A stretch of 64,000 nucleotides of DNA from Leisingera methylohalidivorans DSM 14336 (GCF_000511355.1 NC_023135.1:1266371-1330370), one strand, 5' to 3'. Counted from the first letter of the stretch, positions 28,714-37,027 are shown. The notes: generated from the sequence alone by a model not told the origin. Numbers and translations are program-made.

Positions 28714-28823
28714 TTGATTTTACAGGGAAATTTGCTCGCTTGGTGAAGTGTGGAAAACACTGAAACTGAGCCACTCCCACAACCTGCTCCCACAGTCTCT
28801 TTTCGTTCCTGTTCTGGTCCAGG

Positions 28824-29870
28824 CTATTTCCGGCGCTGCTGAGCGGAGCGGGACAGGGCTTTTCGGCTTGCGCGTGCGCGGTAATAGGCGACCATTTCGG
28901 CGCTCTGGTTTGTCACTGCCTGGATCTCGGCATCGCTGCACCCGGCCTCGGCAAGCCGGATGATCGACAGCTTGCGCAGCCCGTGCAGCACGTATTTCTC
29001 TGCCTTTGGTCCGAGGTCGGTGCGCCACGCGCGAAACGCCTTGGACACGGCCCAATAGCCGCGCGGCTGCGTCAGGTTCTTCGCCAGCACATAGGCACCC
29101 TTGCGCGGCGCCGAGGCAATGAAAGTGCGCAGTTCCGCAGGGCAGTAGACCTCCAACCGCTCGTCGTTCTTTTCGTCCAGGACGCTCATCCAGTCGCCGT
29201 CGAAGTCTGAGAACTTCATCGAGATTGCGGCGTTGGGGCGCTGGCCGGTGTTCAGGATCAGGGAGGCTGCGGTGCGCACGTCCTCCGGCGCCTGTTCCAG
29301 CTGGTCGACCATCCATTGGGGCCACGGCTCATATTCGCGCTGCTTGCCGTAGTGGTCCACACCCTTCGTCGGGTTGTCGCCAAGCGGCCAGTCCAGCTTG
29401 TTCGCGCCATAGTTCCACAGCAGGCTGATCGTCTGCAGGTAGCGGTCGGCTTTGCGCGGCGTATCGGCCAGCTTGGCATGGGCTGCGCGTACGGCTGCCT
29501 TTGTGGTGCGCCGCACATCCTTGTCGGCGTTCTTCTCGAGAATGCCTTCCATGTCGCGCCGGTAGGTCTTTTTCGTGCCGTCCGAAAGTCTACCCTGAAT
29601 GCGGGGATCTTGTCGCCATGCCCCGATCAGCGCACGCCAGGTGTGCTTGGCCTGGGCTTTCTGCCGCTGGTGTTTTCCGGTTGCGCACTCCCAGTAGAGC
29701 ACGTCCAGGCGCTCGGCATCGCCTTGCCAGTCCAGTTTCACCGTCCGCTCACGCCGCTTGCCGCCCTCGGTCCATGTGATCCGGTGGTATGGTTCCCAAA
29801 CTCCGCGGCGATTGTTCCACTTCCAGGCAAGGTGCGGTTTGGTGATCCTGGGCTTGGCGGGTTTCTTCAC
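28824..29870 (-). CDS. int: Phage tyrosine integrase
   Basis: Site-specific recombinase of 348 residues. Catalytic residues: Arg211 in NTGQRPNAAISM, likely Lys234 in DEKNDERLEVY, His296-x-x-Arg299 in LHGLRK, and nucleophile Tyr329 or 330 in VAYYRARA. The N-terminal part holds an arm-binding and SAM-like core-binding domain. Last gene of the leftward operon, its start overlapping the stop of the excisionase-like gene by ATGA, and 110 bases from tRNA-Leu. Confidence 0.93.
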   Translation of the reverse strand: MKKPAKPRITKPHLAWKWNNRRGVWEPYHRITWTEGGKRRERTVKLDWQGDAERLDVLYWECATGKHQRQKAQAKHTWRALIGAWRQDPRIQGRLSDGTKKTYRRDMEGILEKNADKDVRRTTKAAVRAAHAKLADTPRKADRYLQTISLLWNYGANKLDWPLGDNPTKGVDHYGKQREYEPWPQWMVDQLEQAPEDVRTAASLILNTGQRPNAAISMKFSDFDGDWMSVLDEKNDERLEVYCPAELRTFIASAPRKGAYVLAKNLTQPRGYWAVSKAFRAWRTDLGPKAEKYVLHGLRKLSIIRLAEAGCSDAEIQAVTNQSAEMVAYYRARASRKALSRSAQQRRK

Positions 29871-30076
29871 AGCTCAAAGTCCTCGGACGGCCGCGCAGCG
29901 GTGCCGCTGAGTATGGCGCGCAGATCGTCGGCGCGCCAGCGCTCCACGCCATCTGCCAGCCGCACAGGGCCGGGCAGGGCGCCGCGCCGGACCAGATTGC
30001 GGAACTTGGTCACGGACAGGTCCAGAAAGGCAGCCGCGTTGGATTCGCGTAAGGCGGCAGGTTGAATGGTCGCCAT
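29867..30076 (-). CDS. AlpA/excisionase-like HTH protein
   Basis: Small MerR/AlpA-type winged HTH protein of 69 residues (ALRESNAAAFLDLSVTKFRNLVRRGALPGPVRL, then VERWRADDLRAILSG). Genes of this kind directly before an integrase usually encode the excisionase or a regulator. Its stop and the integrase start share ATGA. Confidence 0.8.
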   Translation of the reverse strand: MATIQPAALRESNAAAFLDLSVTKFRNLVRRGALPGPVRLADGVERWRADDLRAILSGTAARPSEDFEL

Positions 30077-30205
30077 CTATGCACCCTCTTTCAAACGATC
30101 ATCCGCGAATGCGTTGTCAGCATCGCTGACGCACCCGTCATCGGTCTTTTTCCGTTCGCGCCTGAGCGGGCAAAAGCAAGTGTCGTTGCTGGTCGTAAAC
30201 TTCAT
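30077..30205 (-). CDS. Small phage protein (42 aa)
   Basis: Begins MKFTTSNDTCFCPLRRERKK, charged, no known domain. Support is positional: its ATG shares ATGA with the stop of the upstream methyltransferase-like gene, AGGAG lies 8 bases upstream, and its stop abuts the start of the excisionase-like gene. Confidence 0.55.
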   Translation of the reverse strand: MKFTTSNDTCFCPLRRERKKTDDGCVSDADNAFADDRLKEGA

Positions 30206-30861
30206 GCTGCTTGCTCCTGCTCGATTGCCCAGCCGCCCCATTGTTCGGCCATGGCGGCGGCGATGCCGGGAAAGGTTTTGCTGCGCAGCTTCCACCGGTC
30301 GGGGCCGGGGCTGGCGCGGTGAATTGACGACCAGCGCTTGTGTTCCTCAGTGCCCTTTGCCGGCGGGGTCAGACGGTTCGTTGGTTTGAGTGGCGGCAGG
30401 CCGCGCAGATAGAGACCGGTCGATTTGAAGGCCGGTTCGCCAAACCACCATGGCTGCACATGCTGGGCAGCGGGCCGGTAATTCTTGATCCGCTCCTTCG
30501 CATGGCGATGCATCACCGGGTTTTCGACTGCCACGCGCTCAATGGGGGCGTTCCAGCAGGTGGAGAACAGATCGGCGCCCGCGTCCAGCTCTGACCACAT
30601 TTCCCGCAAGCTCCGGCCTCTGGGCGGCTTGCTGAGCCAGCGCACACCGCTGTTGCAGAGGCGCGTGCAGGGCGGATGCATCACAGCAAGCAAATCCCAG
30701 CCCATGCTCAGCACTTCGCGGATATCGCACTGCATGTGGCGGTTGCTGCAGTCATCGGCAGGCAGCAGGTCGCAGGACCATGCGTCATGGCCGCGATCGA
30801 GGAAGGCGCGGCGCACTGCCCCGGAAGTTTCGCAGCCGATCAGGATCCGAAGTGTCTTCAT
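30202..30861 (-). CDS. DNA cytosine methyltransferase-like phage protein
   Basis: Protein of 219 residues. The N-terminus RILIGCETSGAVRRAFLDRGHDAWSCDLLP resembles a SAM-binding motif I region with the acidic loop. MHPPCTRL resembles the PPCQ catalytic motif of C5-methyltransferases with T for Q, and VENPVM resembles the ENV motif. It lacks a clear target recognition domain. The start at 30861 (MKTLRIL) has GGAG 6 bases upstream. It may modify phage DNA or be a nucleotide-modifying relative; moderate certainty. Confidence 0.7.
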   Translation of the reverse strand: MKTLRILIGCETSGAVRRAFLDRGHDAWSCDLLPADDCSNRHMQCDIREVLSMGWDLLAVMHPPCTRLCNSGVRWLSKPPRGRSLREMWSELDAGADLFSTCWNAPIERVAVENPVMHRHAKERIKNYRPAAQHVQPWWFGEPAFKSTGLYLRGLPPLKPTNRLTPPAKGTEEHKRWSSIHRASPGPDRWKLRSKTFPGIAAAMAEQWGGWAIEQEQAA

Positions 30862-31021
30862 GAATTTCTCCAAGGGGTTAAACTGCGCCTTGAAAGCAAC
30901 CGGGCGGGTATTGCGGCAAAAGGAGTGAACCAAGTCTGGCGGGTTTCTGCAGGACGCACTCTGCGGCTGCTTCATGCTGGTTCGGGTGCCCGGTTGCTGT
31001 CAGGGCGCAATGCGGATTCGG

Positions 31022-31399
31022 TTAGCGGGGAACAACTTCGCCGCTTATTTTCTTCTTCCATTTGGTGTTTCTGCTGCCGGGCAGGGCGCTCTTGGGTTGG
31101 TGCAGGCCAAGGTGTTTGGCACGCTTTCTGGCCTCGACCGACTTCTGCGCAACGTCTTGGTTCGTCTTGACGCGGTGGCATGGCCGGCGCAGGGCGCGCA
31201 GGTTGGCCTCCCGGTTTTCGCCGCCAAGGATCAGGGCGTCCTCATGATCGAACTCGATAGCCTCTCCGGAGGCGCCCAGCTTGGCGCCGCAACCGCAGGC
31301 GCAAATGCCGTCCTGCGCCATGACGATCCGGGCTTTCACGCGGGTGGGCGCCGGGGTGGTGTCGGTCTTCCCAATCCATTCTTTGACCGGACGGCTCAT
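31022..31399 (-). CDS. HNH endonuclease family protein
   Basis: Protein of 125 residues with CACGCGAKL (zinc knuckle), the HNH core EFDHEDALILGGENREANLRALRRPCHRVKTNQD, and a basic C-terminus. Located in the early-left operon, so more likely a recombination or homing nuclease than the packaging HNH. Start at 31399 (MSRPVKEW) shares ATGA with the upstream gene. Confidence 0.85.
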   Translation of the reverse strand: MSRPVKEWIGKTDTTPAPTRVKARIVMAQDGICACGCGAKLGASGEAIEFDHEDALILGGENREANLRALRRPCHRVKTNQDVAQKSVEARKRAKHLGLHQPKSALPGSRNTKWKKKISGEVVPR

Positions 31400-31938
31400 G
31401 CGGCTTCCTTTCTTCCGGCATTGGCCAGCTGATCGGGGGATACTTCCAGCAGATGGGCGAGCCATTCCAAGATGGCCTGCTTGCTCTGCTGGAATGCCTT
31501 GGCCCCCATGGCGCGCTGGTTCTGGCTGTGAGGCGTATGGCAGTAGACCACCGGCCCCTCGATGCTGGTGACGGCATAGCCGTGAAGGCGGGCGGCGAGG
31601 CGGGACATCGAGGCGGCAACGCGGTCAGCACGCCGCGGGCAGCCTACGGGCACCATTTCCGTGTCGCAGAACCCCGTGGCGATCAGGGCATGCTTGCGCA
31701 GGGTCTCTGCATTCTTGGCGAACGGCGCATTCTTCAGCGTTTCCGGCAGGTTCTGCCACGCGGTTCGCACGAATGCGAACTGGTGCTTGTGGCTCTTCTC
31801 GGACCGGTCCGGGTCGAGGTCCACGTTGATGACCTCGCCCGCGCCGAGGCGGTCGTGCAGCTGGTGCATGGCATAGTTGCCGTCCGGCTCCAGCGCGTGG
31901 CCGGTCCACACAACGCGGATGAGGTCATTCTGGCGCAT
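31396..31938 (-). CDS. Uncharacterised early phage protein
   Basis: Soluble protein of 180 residues with no domain I can name. Features are an N-terminal beta-rich part (RVVWTGHALEPDGNYAMHQLHDRL), FAFVRTAWQNLPETLKNAPF, ATGFCDTEMVPVGCPRRADRVA and a helical C-terminus. It sits between recT and the HNH gene with overlapping stop/start codons, suggesting a role in recombination or as an accessory factor. Confidence 0.7.
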   Translation of the reverse strand: MRQNDLIRVVWTGHALEPDGNYAMHQLHDRLGAGEVINVDLDPDRSEKSHKHQFAFVRTAWQNLPETLKNAPFAKNAETLRKHALIATGFCDTEMVPVGCPRRADRVAASMSRLAARLHGYAVTSIEGPVVYCHTPHSQNQRAMGAKAFQQSKQAILEWLAHLLEVSPDQLANAGRKEAA

Positions 31939-33002
31939 CAGTCCTCTTGCTCCGCCTTCTGGATCATCTCCAGAGCCTGTTGGTGAAGTTCGGGTGCTTC
32001 GGCCTTCATCTTTTCCAGGGCTTCCGCATGGAACTTCGCGGTTGCCTCAGCCGGTGCGCCATCGGTCAGATCCTGCTCGATCTGCTCAAACGCCTTGCGG
32101 TGTTCTTCCGGCGCCTCGGGTGCGTCCTGGACCTTCGGCTTTGCCTCAGCCCTTTCGGCGGCAGGCTTGGTCTCTTCGGCGTCCTGCTGGGGCGCCGCCT
32201 CTTCGCCGTCCTCTTCGATGAACTCGCCGTCGATGGTGGTGCCGTCCTTGGGGCTCATCGCGAAGGAGGCGTAATCCACCCGGGTGCCGGCATCGTTGTC
32301 GATCTGCACGGCATCCACGAACTCGACGGACAGCGGCAGGTATTTGGCCAGAGCCCGGATGGCGGTCTTTTTGGCCATCGCGTCCTCATGCGCCATCCAA
32401 GGGCTGTCAGTTTTGTTGTAGCGGATAGCCGTCTTGTAGCCCTGCGAGTTGTCGCGGATCTTCATCACCTGCGCCCAGGGCAGGACCACATAGGCGTGGC
32501 CGCCATCGGTGAATTTGGCGATGGCATAGGCATGGAGCTTTTCGCCCTCTTGCGGGCCGGGGCGGTGCCGCAGGCGGGCCTCGGTGCCTTCTTCGTATTC
32601 CCACATCTCATCATCCGAATAGTGGATGTTGGCGCTGATACTGGTGATATGGCCTGAGCGGCGGGCAAGATCGATCAGGCCTTTGTACCCGACCACCACC
32701 TGCACCTCGGTGACCTCCTTCCGGCGGTTTTCGAACGGGATCAGGTAGGCGTGACCGAGAACCGTGTTAGGTTCCAGCCCCAGGGCCGCGCACTGCATCA
32801 GCGCGCCGAGGAAGGAAAGCGGTTCGCATTCCTGCAGTTTGGGCGTGGTGCGGATGGCGTTGGCCGTGACCCGCATCAGGCGTTCGGGGTTCATGTGCTT
32901 GGCGGCCACAGCAGACAGCTGCTGGCGGGCCTGATCGTTCTGGAGCAGATGCTGGACGCTGTCGACCTGCCGCAGAGGTTTCTTGGCAATGGCGGTGCTC
33001 AT
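31938..33002 (-). CDS. recT: RecT family single-strand annealing recombinase
   Basis: Protein of 354 residues. The RecT core is about residues 15-250: AAKHMNPERLMRVTANAIRTTPKLQECEPLSFLGALMQCAALGLEPNT, then HAYLIPF, VQVVVGYKGLIDLARRSG, and WMAHEDAMAKKTAIRALAKYLP. The C-terminal 100 residues are acidic and low complexity, as in other RecT proteins. It anneals complementary strands for phage recombination. No RecE-type exonuclease is evident nearby; the unknown neighbours could supply it. Confidence 0.93.
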   Translation of the reverse strand: MSTAIAKKPLRQVDSVQHLLQNDQARQQLSAVAAKHMNPERLMRVTANAIRTTPKLQECEPLSFLGALMQCAALGLEPNTVLGHAYLIPFENRRKEVTEVQVVVGYKGLIDLARRSGHITSISANIHYSDDEMWEYEEGTEARLRHRPGPQEGEKLHAYAIAKFTDGGHAYVVLPWAQVMKIRDNSQGYKTAIRYNKTDSPWMAHEDAMAKKTAIRALAKYLPLSVEFVDAVQIDNDAGTRVDYASFAMSPKDGTTIDGEFIEEDGEEAAPQQDAEETKPAAERAEAKPKVQDAPEAPEEHRKAFEQIEQDLTDGAPAEATAKFHAEALEKMKAEAPELHQQALEMIQKAEQED

Positions 33003-33763
33003 TAGACGGCCTTCCGGTCGGTAATGATTTCAATGCCCGGGATCTTCATGGTTTCCGGATCGAAGTCCTTGGAGCGGATTTCAGCATCCGCCAGCGAGCG
33101 CAGGCACTCGGCAAGGGCAGGGTTTTCCTGGTAGTGCATGAAGGCAGCGCGCACGTTGACCACCATTGCAGTGTGGTAGGTGCGCAGCGAAGCCGTGCGG
33201 CCGCCGCCGGTGGCGCTTGTGACATTGGCTTTCGACTTCGCCGCGCGTGCCGCATCTTTGGCCATCAGGTCGGCTTCCTCGCGGGCTGCCTCCGCATCGA
33301 TCTCGCCGCTGATATCATTGCGGGCCGCGGCTTCTGCAGCCTTGCGGTCTGCTTCCTCCTGCGCCCGGCGTGCTTCTTCATGCTGGATCCGGAGTTTTTC
33401 CTGCCGGGCCGCTTCCTTCTTCTGCAGCCAGGTGGTGAGGAGGGGGGAGGTTTTCGAGACGGCAGATTCAAGCTTGGTGATGATCGGCTTGAACGCAGCC
33501 TGCACGGCCTTTCCAGCGTCGTCGTGCGGCTTCTTGGCCGCGGCGCGGGCCTTGTCGGTGGCGGTCTTGCGCTTTTTTGCACCCGCAATGAAATCGTTGA
33601 GCAGCTGGGCATCACCTTCAGAGGTGATATCGCCTTTCTCGATCCACTCCGCTGCGGCGTCGAGGAAGCCCGCCGCTTCGGTGTTCAGCTTTTCGACCAC
33701 GATGGGGTCATAGGGCGGCGGGTTGTTTCCGCCGATGAAGGCACGGGGATTATGTTCGGTCAT
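33002..33763 (-). CDS. Coiled-coil phage protein next to recT
   Basis: Protein of 253 residues with a long charged helix (about residues 70-190, rich in A, E, K and R) and a short C-terminal region (YHTAMVVNVRAAFMHYQENPALAECLRSLADAEIRS). This type often accompanies recT in phages and is inferred to help recombination; no catalytic motif is visible. Stop and recT start overlap. Confidence 0.75.
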   Translation of the reverse strand: MTEHNPRAFIGGNNPPPYDPIVVEKLNTEAAGFLDAAAEWIEKGDITSEGDAQLLNDFIAGAKKRKTATDKARAAAKKPHDDAGKAVQAAFKPIITKLESAVSKTSPLLTTWLQKKEAARQEKLRIQHEEARRAQEEADRKAAEAAARNDISGEIDAEAAREEADLMAKDAARAAKSKANVTSATGGGRTASLRTYHTAMVVNVRAAFMHYQENPALAECLRSLADAEIRSKDFDPETMKIPGIEIITDRKAV

Positions 33764-33766
33764 TGA

Positions 33767-34150
33767 TCAAGCTCCTGGACGAATAGGGGTTTCGGAAAGG
33801 TCCACCGGCGCATGGGTGGCAGCCATCAAAGGCAGATCTTCCTGGCGCGCAGTGAGGTCGTTGAATTCACGGGATGAGATCGGCCGGCAGTGGGTCCAGA
33901 TCGGGTTCGGATCGAAGGAGGCACCGTCTTGCTCCGCAACGTGGATTTCCGGCTCGGTCAGCTCGCCGGTTTCCCGGTCGATGGCTTGCACAAGGCGGAT
34001 GCGCAGGGGCACCCAAGGGCCATTCTTGACCGTGCGGCGCTTGTAGTAGCCCGCCTGCGGTTCGCCCTCATGGCGCGGTGTGCGCGGGTCACGCAGCGCA
34101 GCGTTCCACCAGGCAAAGGCCTTTCTGGGCGGCGTCGGCTGACGGATCAT
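33767..34150 (-). CDS. Uncharacterised early phage protein
   Basis: Protein of 127 residues (MIRQPTPPRKAFAWWNAALRDP...). Contains PWVPLRIRLVQAIDRETGELTEPEIHV and a C-terminal DLTARQEDLPLMAATH. GGAGCGAGAC precedes the start. No family recognised. Confidence 0.7.
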   Translation of the reverse strand: MIRQPTPPRKAFAWWNAALRDPRTPRHEGEPQAGYYKRRTVKNGPWVPLRIRLVQAIDRETGELTEPEIHVAEQDGASFDPNPIWTHCRPISSREFNDLTARQEDLPLMAATHAPVDLSETPIRPGA

Positions 34151-34255
34151 GTCTCGCTCCTTTCGAACAGCCCCCGGCGGCGTTCTGCGGGCACAGATGC
34201 ACCGCCGGGGTGAGGTGGGGCGCCAACAATGGGGACGCGGTGCCCTACAGGGAGT

Positions 34256-34555
34256 TCAGGGTGTCTGGTGCCACATGGCGCGCAGGGTTTCGGCGTGGCC
34301 GGTCAGCTGGGCGCCGATGGAGAGGGCGCCGATAGCCATGCAGAGCCAGAACAAGATCTGGATGGCCACGGTTCGACGGGCGAGGTAGCAGCCCTCGTAT
34401 TTGGAGGCGGGGGAATTTATGCGGGCCAGATGGTGACCCATGTCATTCTCCCCGCCCAGCCCCCGGCAGCTATCGTCGTGAGTGGTGGTTTTTGCCGCCG
34501 GGGAGGTGGCGGCCAAACGGCGCGCCTCTGACATGAATGTGGGGTCCTGCTGCAT
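34256..34555 (-). CDS. Small phage protein with one membrane segment
   Basis: About 99 residues from ATG 34555 (MQQDPTFMSEARRL). One hydrophobic stretch near the C-terminus (VAIQILFWLCMAIGALSIGAQL). It begins two bases after the upstream stop. Could be a membrane-associated accessory or exclusion factor; function unknown. Confidence 0.55.
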   Translation of the reverse strand: MQQDPTFMSEARRLAATSPAAKTTTHDDSCRGLGGENDMGHHLARINSPASKYEGCYLARRTVAIQILFWLCMAIGALSIGAQLTGHAETLRAMWHQTP

Positions 34556-34557
34556 GA

Positions 34558-34917
34558 TCAAAACCACTTCCGGCGCTCATCAGCGGCGGCCTTGTCCAGA
34601 GGTTCCAGTAGGTCGATTGCCAGCGGGATGTAGCGGTCAGCGTCTTCCCAGGCACAGAACCAGTCGATGAGGTGGCAAAGCGCGTCGGCACCTTCCAGAG
34701 CAACGCGCTGGGTCAGGGCCCCAATCATCGGCTCAGGCCGGCCCATGTCGATCAGAACGTCAGCCAAATCGGTCAGGGCGCCCAGCGGGCAATCACCGAA
34801 GCCGGTGATTGGCGAGGCGTGGCCATCCAGAAAGGCCGCGTGGGTGTCAATGCAGGCCGGGTTAGACGGTGTAAACGGGGTGACAACGACGGCGAGGGCA
34901 GGGGCGCTATCAAGCAT
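34558..34917 (-). CDS. Uncharacterised early phage protein
   Basis: Acidic protein of 119 residues (MLDSAPALAVVVTPFTPSNP...). Helical C-terminus ALCHLIDWFCAWEDADRYIPLAIDLLEPLDKAAADERRKWF. GAGGAGG lies upstream of the start. No family recognised. Confidence 0.65.
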   Translation of the reverse strand: MLDSAPALAVVVTPFTPSNPACIDTHAAFLDGHASPITGFGDCPLGALTDLADVLIDMGRPEPMIGALTQRVALEGADALCHLIDWFCAWEDADRYIPLAIDLLEPLDKAAADERRKWF

Positions 34918-34920
34918 CGC

Positions 34921-35178
34921 TCACGCCTCCTCTGCCCGGAGGTCATGAGTCTCATCGGGGTTGTTGTATTCGCCTGCTTTGGCCGGTTCGAAGTCATCGG
35001 CACAGGCGTGGCAAACGTTGAAGCCGTAGGCGGCGCGGACGGCGCGGGTGTGTTCTGCGCCGAAGTCATCGCTCATGTGGTCTTCGAAGGCGGTCACGTC
35101 CTTGCAGCAGCCGCAGGTGAAAACCGGGGCGACAACTTTGCCAGTTGCGATGCGGAACTTTTCGGTAAGTGCGTTCAT
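34921..35178 (-). CDS. Small zinc-ribbon-like phage protein (first gene of leftward operon)
   Basis: 85 residues with two CxxC pairs (CGCC at about residue 23 and CHAC at about 57), suggesting a zinc ribbon. ATG 35178 has GGGAG 7 bases upstream and lies about 20 bases after the predicted leftward promoter start. As the first gene under the presumed PL it would be among the earliest expressed. Confidence 0.7.
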   Translation of the reverse strand: MNALTEKFRIATGKVVAPVFTCGCCKDVTAFEDHMSDDFGAEHTRAVRAAYGFNVCHACADDFEPAKAGEYNNPDETHDLRAEEA

Positions 35179-35204
35179 CTCGGTTCTCCCTTTGCTCGAG
35201 AGAA

Positions 35205-35233
35205 GTTTTACATAATGTGAAATATGCATGCAA
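35205..35233 (-). promoter_or_regulatory. Predicted leftward early promoter (PL)
   Basis: Minus strand: TTGCAT, 17-base spacer ending CACATTATG, then TAAAAC. The layout copies the rightward promoter at 37035-37063, including the operator across the -10 box. Confidence 0.55.
35207..35221. promoter_or_regulatory. Repressor operator copy 1
   Basis: TTTACAT-A-ATGTGAA, palindromic with one mismatch; overlaps the predicted PL -10 box. Confidence 0.7.
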
Positions 35234-35241
35234 GAAGAAAA

Positions 35242-35256
35242 TTCACACTATGTGAA
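35242..35256. promoter_or_regulatory. Repressor operator copy 2
   Basis: TTCACAC-T-ATGTGAA, palindromic with one mismatch; 35 bases centre to centre from copy 1, upstream of the predicted PL -35 box. Confidence 0.7.
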
Positions 35257-35350
35257 AAACCGGTGGCACGCCTACCGGTTCATGCTACACTGCCCCTGTC
35301 AGCGCATGGTGCGCGCAAAGAATAACCGCCGGAGCGGAGAGGCTGGGTGC

Positions 35351-35590
35351 ATGGTTTCGAAGCTGGGAGCGTCGGTCTACTTTAGGTACGCGAATGAGTT
35401 CGCGTTGGAGCGCATCTGGGAGGGGAATTTCAACGCGCCGCGTTTGGATGAGACGGTGTGGAATGTCCTGTCGAACGAGGTGCGGCATAAATTTACTGGG
35501 CCTGGTGCGCCGATATCAGAGTATTCGGACTGGACCGCGTACCCAGACTATTATGGTGGGGAAATTGTCGAGTTTTGGTGTTTAACCTAG
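35351..35590 (+). CDS. Small protein between PL and the ImmA-like gene
   Basis: 79 residues from ATG 35351 (MVSKLGASVYFRYAN...), with GAGAGG 8 bases upstream. Rich in aromatic residues (FRYANEFALERIWEG, DWTAYPDYYGGEIVEFW). The frame is open further upstream but without a better start. It is the only rightward gene between the two early promoters and ends convergent with the ImmA-like gene. Function unknown. Confidence 0.55.
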   Translation: MVSKLGASVYFRYANEFALERIWEGNFNAPRLDETVWNVLSNEVRHKFTGPGAPISEYSDWTAYPDYYGGEIVEFWCLT

Positions 35591-36366
35591 GAGATGAACT
35601 CTATTGATGGCCGGCCATCGTTGGGGGATTCCACCTGCAGCATGCCACCAGATGCCTTAATTTCGAATGCTTCGAGAGCGAACCTCACCATAGCTGACCG
35701 GTCAGGGCGCAACTTCATCATTTCACGCGCGAAGCTGTCCGCTTTCTCCTGAAGGCCGAGGCGCCTGGCAGTTTTCGCCACCTTTGTCCGGCTCTCAGGC
35801 TGTAAGGCTACCGTTGCGCAAAGCGTTCTTATTGCGATGGTCGGCCAGGCTTGCCGCCCAGTGTTCTTGGGAAAGTCAGACCAGCGTTTTGCCCATATCT
35901 TTTCAGCCTTTTTTCCGAAGACCTCAATTTCCCTTGGTACGATTTCCAAATGGTCCAGTTCATTATTGAGAAGGCTTTGCGCAGCGCGCCCGAAAGCGCT
36001 CCTAGGTAGCTGCAGGTGGGGGACCTTATCAACCCAGCGGAGCTTGAAATGGCAAAGCTCGTGAAAGAGCGCGCGAGTGGGAACGCGATCCGAAACTGAT
36101 ACAATGATGCCTTCTCGGTCCCTGAATAGATACCCGCAAGTTTTTAGCCGTGACCCAAAGTTGATAAGTGCTACTTGACTGTTTTCCTGGATGAAAATCG
36201 GCGCCTGGGTCACTTCTCGAATGGAGCGGAAAACTTCGAGGCAGGCTTTCTGCTCACTGGAAAAGTCGCCTGTATCGGTTTGCGCGCCCTCAAAGAGGAT
36301 GCGCGAAACTTTGTCGGCCGGATAGCCGGCGGCATTCCAGAAGCGAGGAGCGTCTTGAGGGGGCAC
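35587..36366 (-). CDS. ImmA/IrrE-type HExxH metallopeptidase
   Basis: Protein of 259 residues. Zinc motif HELCH at residues 102-106 in RALFHELCHF, with a likely third ligand in NNELDHLEI (about 136-138). Proteins of this kind cleave phage or ICE repressors (ImmA/ImmR) after DNA damage. GTG start at 36366 follows the repressor stop by two bases, with AAAGGG in the repressor end as ribosome site, so repressor and protease are cotranscribed. Confidence 0.85.
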   Translation of the reverse strand: MPPQDAPRFWNAAGYPADKVSRILFEGAQTDTGDFSSEQKACLEVFRSIREVTQAPIFIQENSQVALINFGSRLKTCGYLFRDREGIIVSVSDRVPTRALFHELCHFKLRWVDKVPHLQLPRSAFGRAAQSLLNNELDHLEIVPREIEVFGKKAEKIWAKRWSDFPKNTGRQAWPTIAIRTLCATVALQPESRTKVAKTARRLGLQEKADSFAREMMKLRPDRSAMVRFALEAFEIKASGGMLQVESPNDGRPSIEFIS

Positions 36367-36368
36367 AA

Positions 36369-37019
36369 TTATTGAACCCTTTTAGCAAGTTCCGCCGGCC
36401 AGTGCAGCCGTACCCGCACCGCCCAATTCAGCCGCACGTTCCACATGGTGTTTGCGCCGGGGTTCAATGAAATCAGGTGGAATAGCCCCGGCTCATCGCC
36501 TGCCTTCACTTGTTTGACCCAGCCCATGCCGTCCGCATCCTCGCAAACGCATCGATAGCCGATCACGTCGGATGGCACCGCATCATGGCCGTTGCGGGTG
36601 TAGAACAGCAGATCCCCGTGCGAATAAATCGGCTCCATACTGTCGCCTTCGACCTCGACCGCCACCACGCCATGCGGGGACAGGCCAGGTGGGCATTCCA
36701 CCTGCGGCCCGTCGCCCTTTTCGTAGGCGTCGAACACCGGCACCTGAGCGCCAGCACCGACCTTGCCGGCGATGGCAATGGTAGGGCGGTCTTCGATGAG
36801 CAGGTCTGACACCAACACCCCGAAGATATTGGCAATCCCCTCCAGGTAAGTTTCATTCATCCGGCGGCTGCCCTTCTCCAGGCCATTATAGAGGCCGGTG
36901 GAGATCCCAAGCTGGTCTGCCATGTCTTCCTGGGTAAAGCCTGCCGCGAGGCGCTTTTCACGTATGCTGAATTTCATGCCAATTCTATGCGGCAAACGGG
37001 CTGTGTCGGCCATGAACAT
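36369..37019 (-). CDS. S24/LexA-type prophage repressor (CI-like)
   Basis: Protein of 216 residues: XRE-type HTH (FSIREKRLAAGFTQEDMADQLGIS, LEKGSRR) and C-terminal S24 peptidase domain. Ser127 is in GDSMEP and Lys169 in GWVKQV, the autocleavage dyad. A possible Ala-Gly cleavage site is AGAQV near residue 90. It would hold lysogeny by binding the operators at 35.2 and 37.0 kb and self-cleave with RecA after damage. Start uncertain: 37019, 37013 or 36977 (MKFSIREKR). Confidence 0.9.
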   Translation of the reverse strand: MFMADTARLPHRIGMKFSIREKRLAAGFTQEDMADQLGISTGLYNGLEKGSRRMNETYLEGIANIFGVLVSDLLIEDRPTIAIAGKVGAGAQVPVFDAYEKGDGPQVECPPGLSPHGVVAVEVEGDSMEPIYSHGDLLFYTRNGHDAVPSDVIGYRCVCEDADGMGWVKQVKAGDEPGLFHLISLNPGANTMWNVRLNWAVRVRLHWPAELAKRVQ

Positions 37020-37027
37020 TATGTAAA
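37013..37027. promoter_or_regulatory. Repressor operator copy 3
   Basis: TGAACAT-T-ATGTAAA, less perfect (two mismatches); covers the repressor start codon region, so it suits autoregulation. Confidence 0.55.
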
